NCBI GenBank assembly: GCA_963556495.2
Contig: OY747701.1
Span: 34,092,501 to 34,156,500, forward strand
Origin: Valencia hispanica
Taxonomy: Eukaryota; Chordata; Actinopteri; Cyprinodontiformes; Valenciidae
Reading direction: 5' to 3'
Length of the DNA: 64,000 nucleotides
Both the position numbers and the translations under genes were made by a program. Shown here piece by piece: positions 28,201-38,619 of this stretch. The notes under the pieces were generated by a model that was not told where the DNA came from, did not search any database, and saw nothing but the letters and a program-made list of their open reading frames with translations. The stretch's first letter is position 1. Every line of letters starts with the position of its first letter.

Positions 28201-31200
28201 TCAAGGTACAGTTGACACAGAATATTGTTAATCATTGCGAGAGGTTCTGGCCAAATTTCAGTCCTGAATCAAATCAGTTAGTGGAGAGAATGAAAGAATT
28301 TGGCAAGAAAGCCTCAATACCTGCTCATCATCATAAAATGGTAGCAGTCACAATCCCAGTGGAAATTTGTAAAAAGAGTGATGTATTTACAAAGATTGTT
28401 ACTTTGAAGGAAAAATAAAGGTTTTGCCACTGATCACTAAGAGAAAGCATGGATAATTTCTAAACAGGACATTTTGATTTTCACTTTTTCCACCATTAGG
28501 TCATAAAAGATTTATTTTTAAATCTGCATTATCCTTGTCTGGACCAAGACTCTAGAATTGCTGCCCAACAGAGCTATATATCTGTCACTAAACCTAGTTA
28601 AATATCCTTTTGACCAATCATTTGAAACGAAATCAGAAATAATAAGAAAGACCCGGCTTAAACAGCAATGAAGACTGTTCCACACAACTCTCTGTCTTGT
28701 AAGTAATTAATTAAACATCAGGGAATCACCCAATAATCAATAATATAATATGTAAATGAAACCTTTTATACAAAATAAACTCTACAAAGAGCATTGTTTC
28801 CTTAAAAATCAATAAAAATCTCTATTTGTTCTTAACCTCTTATTAACAATTTGATGATTATCACAATTTTATGAGTAAAATTACTTGTATATCGTTAAAT
28901 ATTACACATTAGATACAGCTGCAGTCATAAGTTTACATCCACCTATAATGGCCAAGAAGACCATATTAATTTGGGGCTTTTGATGATTGATTTTGATGAA
29001 CTGTTCTTTTACCAGGGTGGAAGGATTTTATAACATACAACTGCCAATGACTTTATAAAACAAAATCTGTGTGCACAAGTTTGAACTTGTGAATTTTCTC
29101 TGGTTAAAAAATTAACTTACCGGCCCAGATATATGAATATATTCACCTAAATTGTTTAAGCGGTGCTGAGTGTGTCTTTAACCTTATCAAGGCTAATGTC
29201 CATCAATGTGATTGTCTGCAGTTGCAGTTTCTCTTTGAAGGCATAACGACGATTTGTTTCACAGCAACCATTGGACTGAGCAAAACTCAATGGAAGCAAT
29301 GACGGAGTTACATTAATTCAATGAGTATGTAAGAAGAATTGTTGATTTGCACAAGCTGAGAAAGTTTTGTCTGAGCCATTTCTAGGGCCATCACCTCTAA
29401 TAGCTATCTGAGTAACTGCAAGTAATCTAGGGTCACCAGGTCTGTTTTGGGAAGAACACCTAAACTCTCCACAGTTGAAAAAATTAAATGTTGGGGTGTT
29501 CAGGAGTAATCCAAGACCCAACAAGGGTCAAGCCTACCATAAACTTGAAACTGCTGGAACAACCGTTTCATTGTCCACAGTAAAATTTAACAGTAGGAGT
29601 GGTGCACTGTATAAAATTCACAGAATAATGACAAAGGAGGGCTACCACCAAAAGGATAATAATGCCAAACAGACATTACAACTGTTTTTAAAATGGATGG
29701 AGCAAACGAACATAAAGCTTTTGGGATGCCAACCCAACCCCCCAGCTTTAACCCCACCTAGCAATGCCATGCTAAGAAATAAAACACTTCAATTAACGTT
29801 AATGATCATACCAAAAATGGTCAAATATGAAGTAAGAATTAGGCAAGAAGCGTGCTGATGACTTCAGAAATAGAACTAAAAGCTAAGATGTTCAGAATGT
29901 GTATTAGAGAAAACGTATACACCCACTTTTAGTTTATATAAGTTATACATTGTATATCCTGCATATAAAACATTTTTTAAAATCATTAATAACCCCAAAT
30001 TAATAGGATATTCATGCAGATGATAAGTTCATTTAAACCTTTGAATGCAGCTATATGTAGCTAAGCTGTCAGTGTGATTGAATCTCACCTTCCCCAGTGA
30101 ACTGCAAGGTTTTGTCCAATCGACATCAGTAGGTCTTGAGGTCCATGGTCCCACTCACACACCTCAGCCCAGTGGGTAGCTGACCGCTCCAGCTCATCAT
30201 CCCAAACCTGCATCCCCGGGTTAAGACACAATGCAATTTGTTTCACAGATGTAAAGATTTTCCATAACATGTTTTGATTTTGCAAGCTATTGACCTCAAT
30301 CTGTTCAAGACCTCTATCATTGCACTGCCTTTCTTCTTAATGAGATGATTGAGCTGTTTACAGTTTAAATGGGTACCTGTAATGATATTTGAGTTTAGCT
30401 GCTGGAGTATATCCCCAATAAATCCACAGCAATCACAGCTTAATTAACCTCGTTTCCTGAGGTGAATCATTTGCAGTGATGGAAAACGGAGGAGAGAAAT
30501 AAAGACAACACCTGACTCCAACAGTAAGAAGGAGCGAGGACTCCCAACAGCCTGGCCCCTCAAAGTACATCCCCTCAGTAAATTTCCAGCCTTTTGGTGG
30601 TCACTAAAGCATGCACACACAGACACCACTGTAACCCCCAAGGCACCCCTTTACCAATGCAAACACACTGCTAGGTCCCTGGAACATGAGAGAGCAAAGT
30701 GGGTCTACAGATACTTTTCTCCACACCATAACCACAGTCCCAAGACACACAGACTGCTGCTGCTTCCCCCAACCTCATGGAACACAGGCTTCTGAGTAAT
30801 CCTCTGTATGTAGAAACAATAATCCCTCTCCTGCTTCTCCCAGAAATGTTCCATGAGTCCCTGGATTTCACCATCGGCCTCTTCCTCTCTCCCTTACCCT
30901 CCTGTGTTCTTCAAAGCTGAGCTGTTTGCAGGTAGGACGGAGTCAGCATTAATGCACTCCCTGTAAAAGACTGGCACAGCAGGCTGGCAGTAGGTCAACC
31001 TTTATGACTGCATGTTTCCAGCAGAGAGAAAAGATTGTTTTTACGCCACCCCCACCTTTCTGGACAATTTAAAGCCTTTTAAACCCTAATTACAAACCTT
31101 GTTACAGTGTTTGTTTCTGCTGACGCTTCAATTTCCAGAAGACTAAACTTAAACACTTTGATCTTTTTTTGCATGTAATTGGAGTTTATGTGGCAGATCT

Positions 31201-31473
31201 CACCATGTACTCCATGTTTGAGGCAGTGGGGTAAACACTGCCCCTAAGCTTGTTGTGCAGCTGGAGGATCTCTTCACGGTCAGACCAGAGGATGGCTCGT
31301 CTGGTTCTGTTGCCAGCTGGTGGGCTAATGCCGTTATGGTCTGCTTCTTGCTCATAGCGGCTCAGCAGTTGCCGCAGTTCCTTGGAATCCGGTAGGAAGA
31401 TGGAAGACGAGTCAGTGACGCAATACATCAGAAGGGAGAGGAAGAGGAGGCAAGATGAGGCAGGGTGGGTCAT
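13161..31473 (-). CDS. crispld2: CRISPLD2: secreted cysteine-rich CAP and LCCL protein
   Basis: Fourteen coding exons on the minus strand, all with GT-AG borders and consistent phases: 31473-31204, 30207-30089, 26276-26144, 24240-24125, 23884-23784, 22391-22209, 21984-21924, 21830-21764, 21679-21549, 21230-21187, 21061-20989, 20748-20673, 17067-16937, 13212-13161. They give 518 residues (human about 497). Order: signal peptide (1 to about 25), CAP domain (about 65-230), Pro/Lys/Ser-rich linker (about 246-305), LCCL 1 (about 310-393), LCCL 2 (about 432-501), short tail. CRISPLD2 is known as an extracellular protein (LGL1) linked to lung and craniofacial development and LPS binding. The start is the ATG at 31,473, since the frame upstream has no other ATG. 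usp10 lies upstream in the same orientation as in human, favouring crispld2 over crispld1. No frameshift or stop was found; the copy looks functional. Confidence 0.93.
13327..14262 (-). mobile_element. Tc1-like fragment in crispld2 intron 14, interrupted
   Basis: The sequence follows the same family as the Tc1 element at 39,567-41,601: terminal region (ACAACCACAAACTTCAATGT), the C-terminal transposase stretch on the minus strand ([18 protein letters not shown]), then after a 536-bp insertion the continuing region resembling CATGAATATGCTTTGATC. Homology ends near 14,262, so most of the transposase is missing. Dead copy. Confidence 0.7.
13642..14177. mobile_element. Palindromic non-autonomous DNA element
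   Basis: Ends GTTTCTCAATG and CATTGAGAAAC are perfect 11-bp inverted repeats. The flanks ACGTGGGGT (13,633-13,641) and ACGTTAGGT (14,178-14,186) agree at 7 of 9 positions and would be a target duplication. The subterminal regions are themselves hairpins (for example 14,123-14,160). It splits a Tc1 copy, so it is the younger insertion. The superfamily is uncertain; a 9-bp duplication would suit a Mutator-type element and an 8-bp one hAT. Confidence 0.65.
14263..16936. other. crispld2 intron 14, remaining part
   Basis: Mostly unremarkable AT-rich sequence. A CpG-richer patch at about 15,300-15,480 with a GTATAAAAG box has no paired repeat ends or gene context that I can name. No coding exon fits here. 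Confidence 0.4.
16937..21061 (-). CDS. crispld2: crispld2 exons 12-14: second LCCL domain
   Basis: Exons 21061-20989, 20748-20673 and 17067-16937. They encode [35 protein letters not shown], then [20 protein letters not shown] and [11 protein letters not shown], a second LCCL module with its Cys pairs. Exon 14 stands 3.6 kb from exon 13 because the intron has taken in a Tc1 fragment and an L2 LINE. Confidence 0.92.
17148..17185. repeat. Short imperfect CA microsatellite
   Basis: An imperfect (AC)n run with G interruptions in crispld2 intron 13, about 80 bases upstream of exon 14. Confidence 0.8.
17590..18062 (-). mobile_element. Tc1-like fragment
   Basis: Plus-strand text such as CAAAATGATTTAACCCCTTC, followed by a TACCTAGTAAAGGGCTC region and a CCTCTTGGGCAAAGGCTAATAG region, follows the terminal and C-terminal coding part of a Tc1/mariner family in antisense. 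Heavily decayed and lacking most of the transposase. Assignment is from pattern memory only. Confidence 0.45.
18090..19400 (+). repeat. L2-type LINE with internal deletion
   Basis: Opposite in strand to crispld2, in its intron 13. Begins inside ORF2 ([16 protein letters not shown], typical L2 RT entry), jumps at about 18,310 to SILGPLL-like sequence, then runs through [11 protein letters not shown] (catalytic box, YADD replaced by YVDD) and 291 codons without a stop to [15 protein letters not shown]. The 3' tail ends in TTGCC repeats near 19,365-19,398. The large ORF2 deletion makes it inactive although its C-terminal half is nearly undamaged. Confidence 0.85.
19440..19930 (-). mobile_element. 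Possible Tc1-like remnant
   Basis: Text such as ACTACCATGATTCACTGTAGG and the succeeding region resemble antisense transposase sequence of Tc1 elements (the GGGSVM-type block), but no ends could be paired and the reading frame is destroyed. Confidence 0.3.
21187..21984 (-). CDS. crispld2: crispld2 exons 8-11: first LCCL domain
   Basis: Four clustered exons (21984-21924, 21830-21764, 21679-21549, 21230-21187). They encode [35 protein letters not shown], the LCCL signature [32 protein letters not shown] and [19 protein letters not shown] domains are about 100-residue extracellular modules with paired cysteines, first described in Limulus factor C, cochlin and Lgl1. The expected Cys residues are present. 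Confidence 0.92.
22018..22191. repeat. CATC/GATG tetranucleotide microsatellite in crispld2 intron 7
   Basis: About 43 repeats of GATG with a few GATA variants near the right end. Intron 7 is only 224 nt (21,985-22,208), so the repeat makes up about three-quarters of it. Long open frames across it are repeat artefacts. Confidence 0.97.
22209..22391 (-). CDS. crispld2: crispld2 exon 7: Pro/Ser/Thr/Lys-rich linker
   Basis: Encodes the conserved [11 protein letters not shown] stretch and then a low-complexity linker rich in Pro, Lys, Thr and Ser ([18 protein letters not shown]). I chose the acceptor at 22,392 because it keeps the frame and retains the ETEDMNEVE block. A second AG 21 nt inside the exon would also keep the frame and remove seven residues, so alternative acceptor use is possible. 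The donor lies 17 nt from a long microsatellite. Confidence 0.82.
22880..23310 (+). repeat. tRNA-derived SINE-like repeat, decayed
   Basis: GGGTTTGATTCC at about 22,925-22,936 matches a pol III box B, preceded by a weak box A-like stretch. The later GTGAATGGATACATGTGACATGTAGTGTAAA (about 23,255-23,290; it is split here by the reader's own spacing) resembles the 3' domain of a fish SINE. The middle (about 23,010-23,220) is not recognisable. Lies in crispld2 intron 6. Confidence 0.45.
23784..30207 (-). CDS. crispld2: crispld2 exons 3-6: core of the CAP domain
   Basis: Four exons (30207-30089, 26276-26144, 24240-24125, 23884-23784). They encode [18 protein letters not shown] (with the conserved CAP Glu), [45 protein letters not shown] (the CAP signature with the second His), [18 protein letters not shown], then the Cys-rich [20 protein letters not shown] hinge. 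All CAP tetrad positions that I can identify are kept. Introns here are long (3.9 kb and 1.9 kb) and carry a Tc1 remnant at 28.9-30 kb. Confidence 0.92.
24241..26143. other. crispld2 intron 4
   Basis: No transposon recognised. A GC-richer patch at about 24,570-24,960 contains TGAGTCA-type AP-1 core sequence (24,679-24,685) and short open frames without known domains. It could be conserved regulatory sequence, which only an alignment could show. Confidence 0.35.
26277..28914. other. crispld2 intron 3, upstream-of-Tc1 part
   Basis: Contains a short CA-rich microsatellite (26,287-26,322) and otherwise AT-rich sequence with no gene or element that I can name. Confidence 0.4.
28915..29960 (+). 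mobile_element. Degenerate Tc1-like transposon in crispld2 intron 3
   Basis: The left end CAGTCATAAGTTTACATCC is typical of one Tc1 family, and the right end near 29,905-29,925 (CGTATACACCCACTT) is a decayed partner. The interior has transposase-like runs: TTGAAACTGCTGG region and a block reading like [14 protein letters not shown], a relic of the QQDNDPKH box. Many stops; inactive. Confidence 0.55.
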
Positions 31474-31555
31474 TCTGACACTCAAGCTCTCTGGGATAAA
31501 CCTTCAGCCCTGAGCAGCTTTTCTGTGAATGGTGCTCCTCAGGAGTCCAAATAAC
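31204..31555 (-). CDS. crispld2: crispld2 exon 2: start codon, signal peptide, start of CAP region
   Basis: The acceptor CCCCAG ends at 31,556 and the donor GTGAGA starts at 31,203. The first 82 bases are 5' UTR. The ATG (31,473-31,471) opens [20 protein letters not shown], a hydrophobic secretion signal. The exon continues with RRAI, a basic processing-like site, then LHNKLRG, where the His (residue 73) corresponds to the conserved CAP-domain His, and ends at SNMEYM in phase 0. Confidence 0.9.
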
Positions 31556-31949
31556 CTGGGGAGTCGACAGATAGGTGGTACATATTAAAACACATGTTCA
31601 GACATATTATAAACTCTGTTACCTCGAACAATTGTGAAAACTAACTTTGGCGGAAAACCTCTCCTCCAACACCACATTCTCCCCCAGTGCTGACTCTATA
31701 TTTTCCTTAGTGGACCTTAACTAAAGTTAAACAGAGTGCATTTAGGCAATAGTATATTATTTTTACTCCCTCCTGTTTTTCTATCAAGCAGATTAACCCT
31801 TTTTTCCATTTAGTTACTTAAACCCATAGTATTTATTTCAAGCACTAATTTTTGTTCTTATTATTATGGCTTACTGCTAATAAAAATGCTTAACTTCAGC
31901 TTCACACAAGATTAGGGAAGTACAGAAGTCTAAAAAAAAGTTTTTTTAA

Positions 31950-32875
31950 CACAAAAATGTCAGCTCACTGAATAAACTTTATGACCACATAGTGTGTATA
32001 CACTTAATACTTGACTACGGCCGTTTTGCATGAATTACTGCATCAATGCAGCATGTAGGTAATTAACTCTGCTGATGTGTTAAGGAAGCCCAAATTGTTT
32101 TAAAAGCATTATGTCAAGATGATCAGAGACTCCAGACATGCCACAGACAAGTCATAAAATCTTTGTGGGATTTAGTTTAGCGGTTTGCTGGCAAATCAGG
32201 CAGTTTTACTATAACCATCATGTTGTGGTCATTAAAGCAAGTATTGGTACTTTTGGAGTGGACAGGTCCTAGGTCCTACTGGCAAATGAAAACAGCAGCC
32301 CCAGAAAGTATGTCGTCAGAAGTAAAGCATCTGATGCTCTAAAATTTGCTGACATCCACAATGCCTTTGGACTTGACAGAACACAATTAACCATTCCCAG
32401 CATTTGTAATGGATTCCCAATCTATGTTTGATTGGGGGAACTTTACTCTCTAGACTTCAAGCAACCTTTCTGATCCTGTGCCTCTCTACGGTTCTTCCAG
32501 ACACTGGGACCTTAATTTCCAAAGGAAATTCACAATTAACTGCAAAGAGGGTGAAAAAAGAGTGAGCCAAATCTAAGCAAGTCTAATAGGATTTGCTTCT
32601 CAGTCCTTGGAAGGCTTCAGTTTTCCTCGAGCTTGTCCACCAATTTCTTTAACCACACTTTTTCATTCCATTCAACTTTCTCTTAATATGCATGGATACG
32701 GCACTTTTTGACCAGTTAGCTTCTTCAACATTGAACAATTGGACAAATTAAATTTGGAATTTTCATTAGCTGTAAGCCATAGTTATTAAAGTGAACAGAG
32801 ATACACTCTTTAAATATATCACTCTGTGAGTAACGAATCAATATACTATAGTATATGAGGTTCAAATATTTGAGT
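31950..32875 (-). mobile_element. Degenerate Tc1-like copy (family A) in crispld2 intron 1
   Basis: Recognised as an antisense copy from GCATCAATGCAGCATGTAGG, the GCAAACTTTCTGATCCTGTGCCTCTC-like interior and a terminal region with ATTTTCATTAGCTGTAAGCC. Similar copies lie at 35,560-36,220 and 38,620-39,365. Frames are destroyed. Confidence 0.55.
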
Positions 32876-33075
32876 CAATTCAATTCAAAAATACTTTTTT
32901 TATCCCACAGAGAAATTAAATGTTGCTGTATGTCATATCATCCAAGTATTTAGTACAAGAGTCATTAGTGATGGTGATGGCAGGAAGGATTTCCAGTAAC
33001 AGACAGCCTTGCAACAAATCCGAAGAAGTCTCTGACTAAAGACTGTTGCTGTATGAGAGTCTCGTGACTGTCATG
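32876..33075 (-). repeat. LINE 3' end, antisense
   Basis: The minus strand ends GGGATAAAAAAAGTATT followed by a short ATTGA-type tail, the same type of 3' terminus as at 7,246. Upstream are ORF-end remnants. It abuts the Tc1-like copy. Confidence 0.5.
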
Positions 33076-34809
33076 GCATGCTGACAACTCAATAACAATA
33101 TTCCACGGTAAAATTTCCTGAATGACACCTTCAGTAGTTAGCTAGCACTGCTTTCCACCTCATTTGCTAATTGCTTTTATTGCTCCTCTTTAAATCTCTG
33201 TCTGGCCATATGGTTAAAAACCCTGCCAGAGAGTCAGTAACTGAAATGACTTTTCTTAAATATTCTTAGTTTATTTAACCACCTGCATAAAGTTTAGTTC
33301 ACCTAGAGGAGATAAGAGTGAAACGTTTTGTTTGATAAACTGATGATGCTATAAATTTTGTTTTGTATTATTGAATCAGTCATGTTTGATAGTTCTTTCA
33401 TTGAAAAGGAGACATACTTTCTTTTAAACACAGCAGTTGTATGCATGTATGATTGTCTTTATTAATGTGTAAACAGTACTTAGATGCACCGTGATCAGAT
33501 ATAATATTTGTGCAGTATTTGTTTTGAATGAACAGCTTTTCTTTGCATTTGAAAACCTTACAGCATCTCTTCGACAGTCACATGCAATGCAGAATAATAT
33601 GATTTCCTATAGTTAATGAAGTTCAAAAAGGTGATTACAGGATGGACTAGTGGCACCAGTGTATATGTACTCTTAGACTCCGGAAAAAAAAAACAGAGTT
33701 TAGGTTCACTAGTTTTAACCTGAGTGAACCGTGTTTGGCCAGAACACTATACCTAGTGATCCTGTGCAGAGCTGATTATGCCTCTGAGATTCTCCTGCCA
33801 GGCAGCAGCCACAGAGAGAAGGACGTCTAAAGACTAAACACCAAAGCAAACATCACAAAGTTTTGTAGAAAGAGGAGGCAGTCAAGCAGTGATCAGAGAA
33901 GAACAAAAATAAATAAGTAAACCAAGCTCCAGCTTGCACTGCTTGCTCTTATCGTTGAATCCCTTCACCCTTTTCCCTCTGGCTCAAAAGGCAGCTTGAG
34001 GTCTGGCGCCAGCTCTGTGTCAACATGCTGTGCCAGCTCAGGGCACTGAGAGCCAACGGGCAGCCCAGGCACCACACCCTTCTCCTCAGCCTGTGCCATG
34101 TCTTCCCACTGAAGCCCTACCAGCTTCTCAGTCTGGCCCTTCTCATGGCTGTCATGAATTCTATACCACAGTGACAGACAGGGCAGAGGACTCAGAGAAA
34201 TGTGCACATCTCTTTTATGGGAACCACTTCTGGGCTGCAATCTGATCCCAGAAGGACGTCCGCCTTAACAATAGCTGATCCAATAAGGAAATTTAATGCA
34301 GCTACATTTTTATTTTTGCATTTTTACTCATGTAAGTTTTTTTTAAATTATTCAATTGTCTTTTTATTTGCTTATTTTTTAAATAATTTTCTTAACCAAA
34401 TAAATAAAATACAAACTGAGAAACTTTTTTTGTTGTTAAAGGTGAAGGGAAGGTGAAATTGCAACTGTATTGCGAGTTTATTTAATATATATTTTTTAAA
34501 CTTTTTTAAATGTTTTGTTAAACACAACTATTTATCTTTTTAAATTACTTATTTCATAGGGTTACACCCAGCAGCTACTGTATGGTATTTTTCCTCATTC
34601 TACAGCAACTTAGTGTGACCTTCTCTATAAAATTTCCACCTGGAAGCAACAACTATCAATGTCTAATAGCTCCCTTTGCACCCACACCTAAAATATTAAA
34701 GTTCATATTTCCAAACTAAGCACATCACTCATTCAACAGCACTGCAGTCACGACATTAAGCGTCGCCATACATTAAAAGCAGAAGTGCGTAATGTCTCAT
34801 TTGGCTCAC
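33076..34809. other. crispld2 intron 1, 5' part
   Basis: Mostly AT-rich. A GC-rich block at 33,960-34,240 is open for about 90 codons on the minus strand, but I recognise no domain and no splice sites that would join it to crispld2. Nothing else identified. Confidence 0.4.
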
Positions 34810-34945
34810 CTCGGTCTCTGCCGCTGGAAGATATCGGTGGAGCTTCCAGTGCGCGCTGGAGAGCTGGATTGTTTCCTTATTAGAGGGACGGGTCTGCTGT
34901 GGCCGCTGTTGCTATTTGGCAATTTTTCTGAAGCTCGAAGGAAAC
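34810..34945 (-). other. crispld2: Predicted non-coding first exon of crispld2
   Basis: Downstream of a minus-strand TATA box the sequence is GC-richer than its surroundings and ends in a consensus donor, CCGAG then GTGAGC, at 34,809. The next acceptor is at 31,556, giving a 3.25-kb first intron. The start near 34,945 is set by the usual 25-30 nt spacing from TATA and is inferred. Confidence 0.55.
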
Positions 34946-34972
34946 TGTGTTCCCCCTGTGAAACAGAGTGCC

Positions 34973-34980
34973 TTATATAG
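34973..34980 (-). promoter_or_regulatory. TATA box, candidate crispld2 promoter
   Basis: Minus strand reads CTATATAAGG, a strong TATA match, just upstream of the predicted non-coding exon and about 3.5 kb upstream of the ATG. No other motif was judged reliable. Confidence 0.5.
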
Positions 34981-35559
34981 CTAGAGAAGGAGACCTCTGA
35001 TGTGCAGAGGGGAAAAAAATGACTGTCTCTCCTCTGCGCACTCCCCAGCCTGCCCCTTGTTCTTGGCACACACCGGGTCTTGCATTCACTGGTGTCTGCG
35101 GGGAAAACTAAAGAAGTTGTTAGCGAGCATGCAGTCTAACAAATCAGCAGCAGGCAGTTAAATTCCCATCACTGGAGGACGAGTTGTTGCAAAGTTATAC
35201 ACCTTGTTTTAAAAGACAAACGAATGGACCTCACATTGGGAGCAGAAAAGATAAAACAGCAGGCTTCCATGCGCACATCCGAAATGGCTGATATATAGTC
35301 GATATGTATATCTATGAATACATTAATACGCCTGATCCTATGACTGCCATATGAAATTAAACAAAAGAGAATAGTTTATGTCACATCTGATTAGGTGAAC
35401 TAGCAAGGTCACGGTCACGAGGATTACTGGGAACTATTTTCAGACTATAAAATGCGCGGCTTAATGCACATTATAAACTTAAACAAATGAAAATATTAGT
35501 TAAGAAAAATGCAACATTTTATTTGAAAGATAACAGAATAATAGATTCAGTAAATTATC
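34981..35559. other. Sequence upstream of crispld2
   Basis: Proximal upstream region of the predicted promoter; GC-richer near 35,030-35,110. No repeat identified. May contain regulatory sites that cannot be proven from sequence. Confidence 0.35.
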
Positions 35560-36220
35560 TAATAAAGATGCATCTCAATAAGTTACAACATAACTGAAGC
35601 TTGAATTTATTTCAGTTATTCAATTGAAAATCAAACTCAGATTTACTACAGTCAGTGATGAATTTCTAGCTTTTAGTTTTGTCAGTGTTCTCAGTTTAAT
35701 TATTTTCGGCTTACAGCGGATCAAAACCTAACATTGAGTTTCTAAGAAATTTTGATTACATACCAAAAAAGAAAGTTTAATACAGAAATGTCGGCCTACT
35801 GAAAAGTTTGACCATATACTGTGCAATATATGCTCTCAATACTCGGCCAATGATACTTTTGCACAATTACTGCATCACGGCTGTGTGGCATGGAGGCCAT
35901 CAGCCTGTGTAAATGTAGCTCAGGTAGCTTCACCTCATCTGCATTATTGGCTGTGGTATCTCATCATCCTCTTGACGATACTCCATAGATTATCTGTGGG
36001 ACTCAAGTCACATGAGCTTCAAATCCAAAAATAATACTATGATCATTGATAACAAGAGATAGGACAGTTGTAGCCCATGTCCTGGATCCATTTTTGCGTG
36101 GTGAAGCACCTACTCCAGTCCATGCCCCGAACTTATAGACTTTGCTTAACAATCCTCTCCCTCCTGCAGTTTGTTTTTTGTTACACTTTTTCCTACCATT
36201 CCATCTTACAATAAATCCCA
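35560..36220 (-). mobile_element. Degenerate Tc1-like copy (family A)
   Basis: Starts with CATCTCAATAAGTTACAACA, a decayed terminal repeat. Interior text GCATGGAGGCCATCAGCCTG and CTCCATAGATTATCTGTGGG, then CACTTTTTCCTACCATTCCA, matches an antisense Tc1/mariner transposase region with large deletions. Confidence 0.6.
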
Positions 36221-37670
36221 CACAGAATTAAATGACCAAACAATATTACACTTCAAAAACAACTTAACATATGTGCTGAGTTACTTTAACATTATTTTTA
36301 AGTACTTTATTTGAGAAATGTTAGTAATATTTAAGATTAGGGGAAAATCATTTTTGTAATTGATTTAACTGACTATTCAGTGTACTAGTGTTAAGTGCAA
36401 CATTTATTTGTAATCACCTGCTCTTAATCACTGAAGTAAAATTGTTCCAGTATTCTAATAAGAAACTCATTGGATGGACACTTGAAGGGAAATTAGCTGG
36501 AAAATAAAAACGATAAACAGCTTTATATAGATTAAGGATTCAGTGAAGAAAAGTTGGACATAGAATAAAGAAGGGAGGAGGTGACCCAGTTTCTTCTCAC
36601 TCCCTGCATAAGGCTCATAGCTGTGTGACCCAAACGGTTCACATTTTTCCTCTACCATGCGTTTGCTTTCCTTTTAAAACATCTCAGACCTTACAGTAGC
36701 ATGGCCGGTTTTAGTGAATGCCAGCAAACTGAATCTTTAACCTTTTCTTTCCATACAGATTCTGCCAGAAATGGTTTTGTGGCTCACAGTGCATCAGTGC
36801 TCTTTAAACATCCTTTGGAGATGCTAGACAGGGCAGTTATGGGGTTTGTTGTTGGAGAAGTCACCCACAATCTGATGGTCAATTTTAAGGAATATAGTTT
36901 AGAATCTTCTAAGCATCTTAAAAAGGACCATGGGTGCTATTTTTATAAGTTTTATTTTGTATGTTTACTTGCTGTCTTAAACAGAGTTAAGAAAATGAAG
37001 CCATTTTTTAAAAGGCCGGTTCTTTTCAGATCAAACCACATTTGGCCTTTAAAGCTGCCTGGCTGTGGAAACAAACCAAAGTACGCTCTGAAGTAACCGA
37101 ACACATTTGAGATGGATGGGCTTAGCACTTGCGAAGGGACCTGTTGACAGAAAAATACAGTGCATAAATGACAGAGGACGCAACTCAAAATAACTAGACT
37201 GTGAAGAGAAAGTAAGAAGTTCAAGAAAAATTTATTCAGCAACATGTCATCAGTTTAGATATTGGTGAAACTTAACATTCAGTGGTATTTAGTTGTATAG
37301 TTCCAAATATCTTTAATGTGCATCTGAGAATCCTGACCAGACAGGTTTTGACAGATGTTGAAAATTTTGTTCAAAAACTTGTTTTATGATGTTTTTCTTC
37401 TCAGAGCAGTGACTCATTTCTCAGCACCATCAAACTTGATGTATAATTCAATCCAGGCCAAATGGAAACTTACAACTTTGCCCGGAAGACACTAGAAGGG
37501 TTACACAACTGAATTATCATCATGTTTACTTAACATTTCATAATCCTAATCAGCTGGGATCCAAAATGCTCTGTTTTAAAGATCAACTTCCACCACAAGG
37601 AGCTCTCTCCATGACGACCATTTAAAGGCAGCGGTGCCATACACATTTTTTACAATAAAATATACAGGAG
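36221..37670. other. Intergenic, no gene recognised
   Basis: Between crispld2 and usp10. Open frames up to 131 codons (36,701-37,096, plus) have no known domain or coding context. Confidence 0.4.
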
Positions 37671-37679
37671 CTCTGGAAA

Positions 37680-37870
37680 GACGTTGGATCAGTGGAAAGA
37701 GTGGTTTTGTGATAAAGTGAGATTCGGGGTTTGATTCCAGCTTCCTTTGCTCTTAAAAAAAAAGACCCTGAACCAAAAATCCTAATCTCCAAATGTTTAA
37801 ATGTAACTTTCAGTGGAAAACCACTTTGAGAGATCAGTGAGAGTAGAAGAAAGCTATATACAGACTGTTG
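37680..37870 (+). repeat. tRNA-derived SINE-like repeat
   Basis: AGTGGAAAGAGTGG (about 37,691-37,704) and GGGTTTGATTCC (37,727-37,738) fit pol III A and B boxes at tRNA-like spacing. The 3' part TGGAAAACCACTTTGAGAGATC resembles the 3' domain of fish SINEs. Confidence 0.55.
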
Positions 37871-38469
37871 TTTTAACTTTAGGGTATAGGGATAACCATA
37901 TGGTGCACAACGTCGATTAAAAAGCAATGGCTGAAACTAAAAGGAGGTCCAGATTAAATAAAACAAATTCAGTGTTAGAGGAAAAATGTGTTACCAATGT
38001 GACGACTGAAGAGCTAAAACAAATCAGTCTTGCAAGGGGTGTTTTCACATATGTATCCAAACCTACACAACTGCAACTTCAGCTGAAAATGTTATGAAAT
38101 GGGAAGCAGACCCATGTTTCTGCTTCCTAAACTTTTCATCATGGTCCACTAAATAACCAGCTAAGAATATTTTTTAGATTCACTACAGAGTGAAATATTT
38201 CAAGCGTATATTTCCGGTAGTTTTTATAGTACCAATTTTTTATTGAGAATTTTTTAAAGTCCAACACAATCATAAGGGAGGACTTAAAGGCTGCCCAACA
38301 GTCAGTCAGAAAGGTAGCCAGAAAAGGCCATCGTTAAAGCTAGCTGTTTCAGAGTGCTGTATCCAAAGTACACTACAAGACAGTTAATATATAGAAAACT
38401 TTTAAACTGATTGGACTAATGAACTAAATGATTAATTGGAAAGTATGTACAACAAAATTGAAATGACTT

Positions 38470-38540
38470 TTCTGTGTAATGTGCCTTGAGATGATGTGTT
38501 GTGAATTGGTGCTGTATTTATCAACTGAATTGAAATAGTT
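38470..38540 (+). repeat. Retroposon 3' tail
   Basis: TGTGCCTTGAGATGATGTG followed by TGTGAATTGGTGCTGTATTT and an ATTGAA run is the 3' end of an L2-related LINE or SINE; 5' truncated. Confidence 0.45.
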
Positions 38541-38619
38541 GAGGAAGGAAAAAGTGTGGTTGAAAATAGGTGCTATCGCGACACGGATAACTACACCCTG
38601 TGAAGCAAAGCCATTCACA

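Noticed and set aside
29475..29858. A 127-codon plus-strand frame
   Set aside because: It is a remnant of a Tc1 transposase, not a host gene.
36701..37096. A 131-codon plus-strand frame between the genes
   Set aside because: No known domain, no start or splice support; likely chance.
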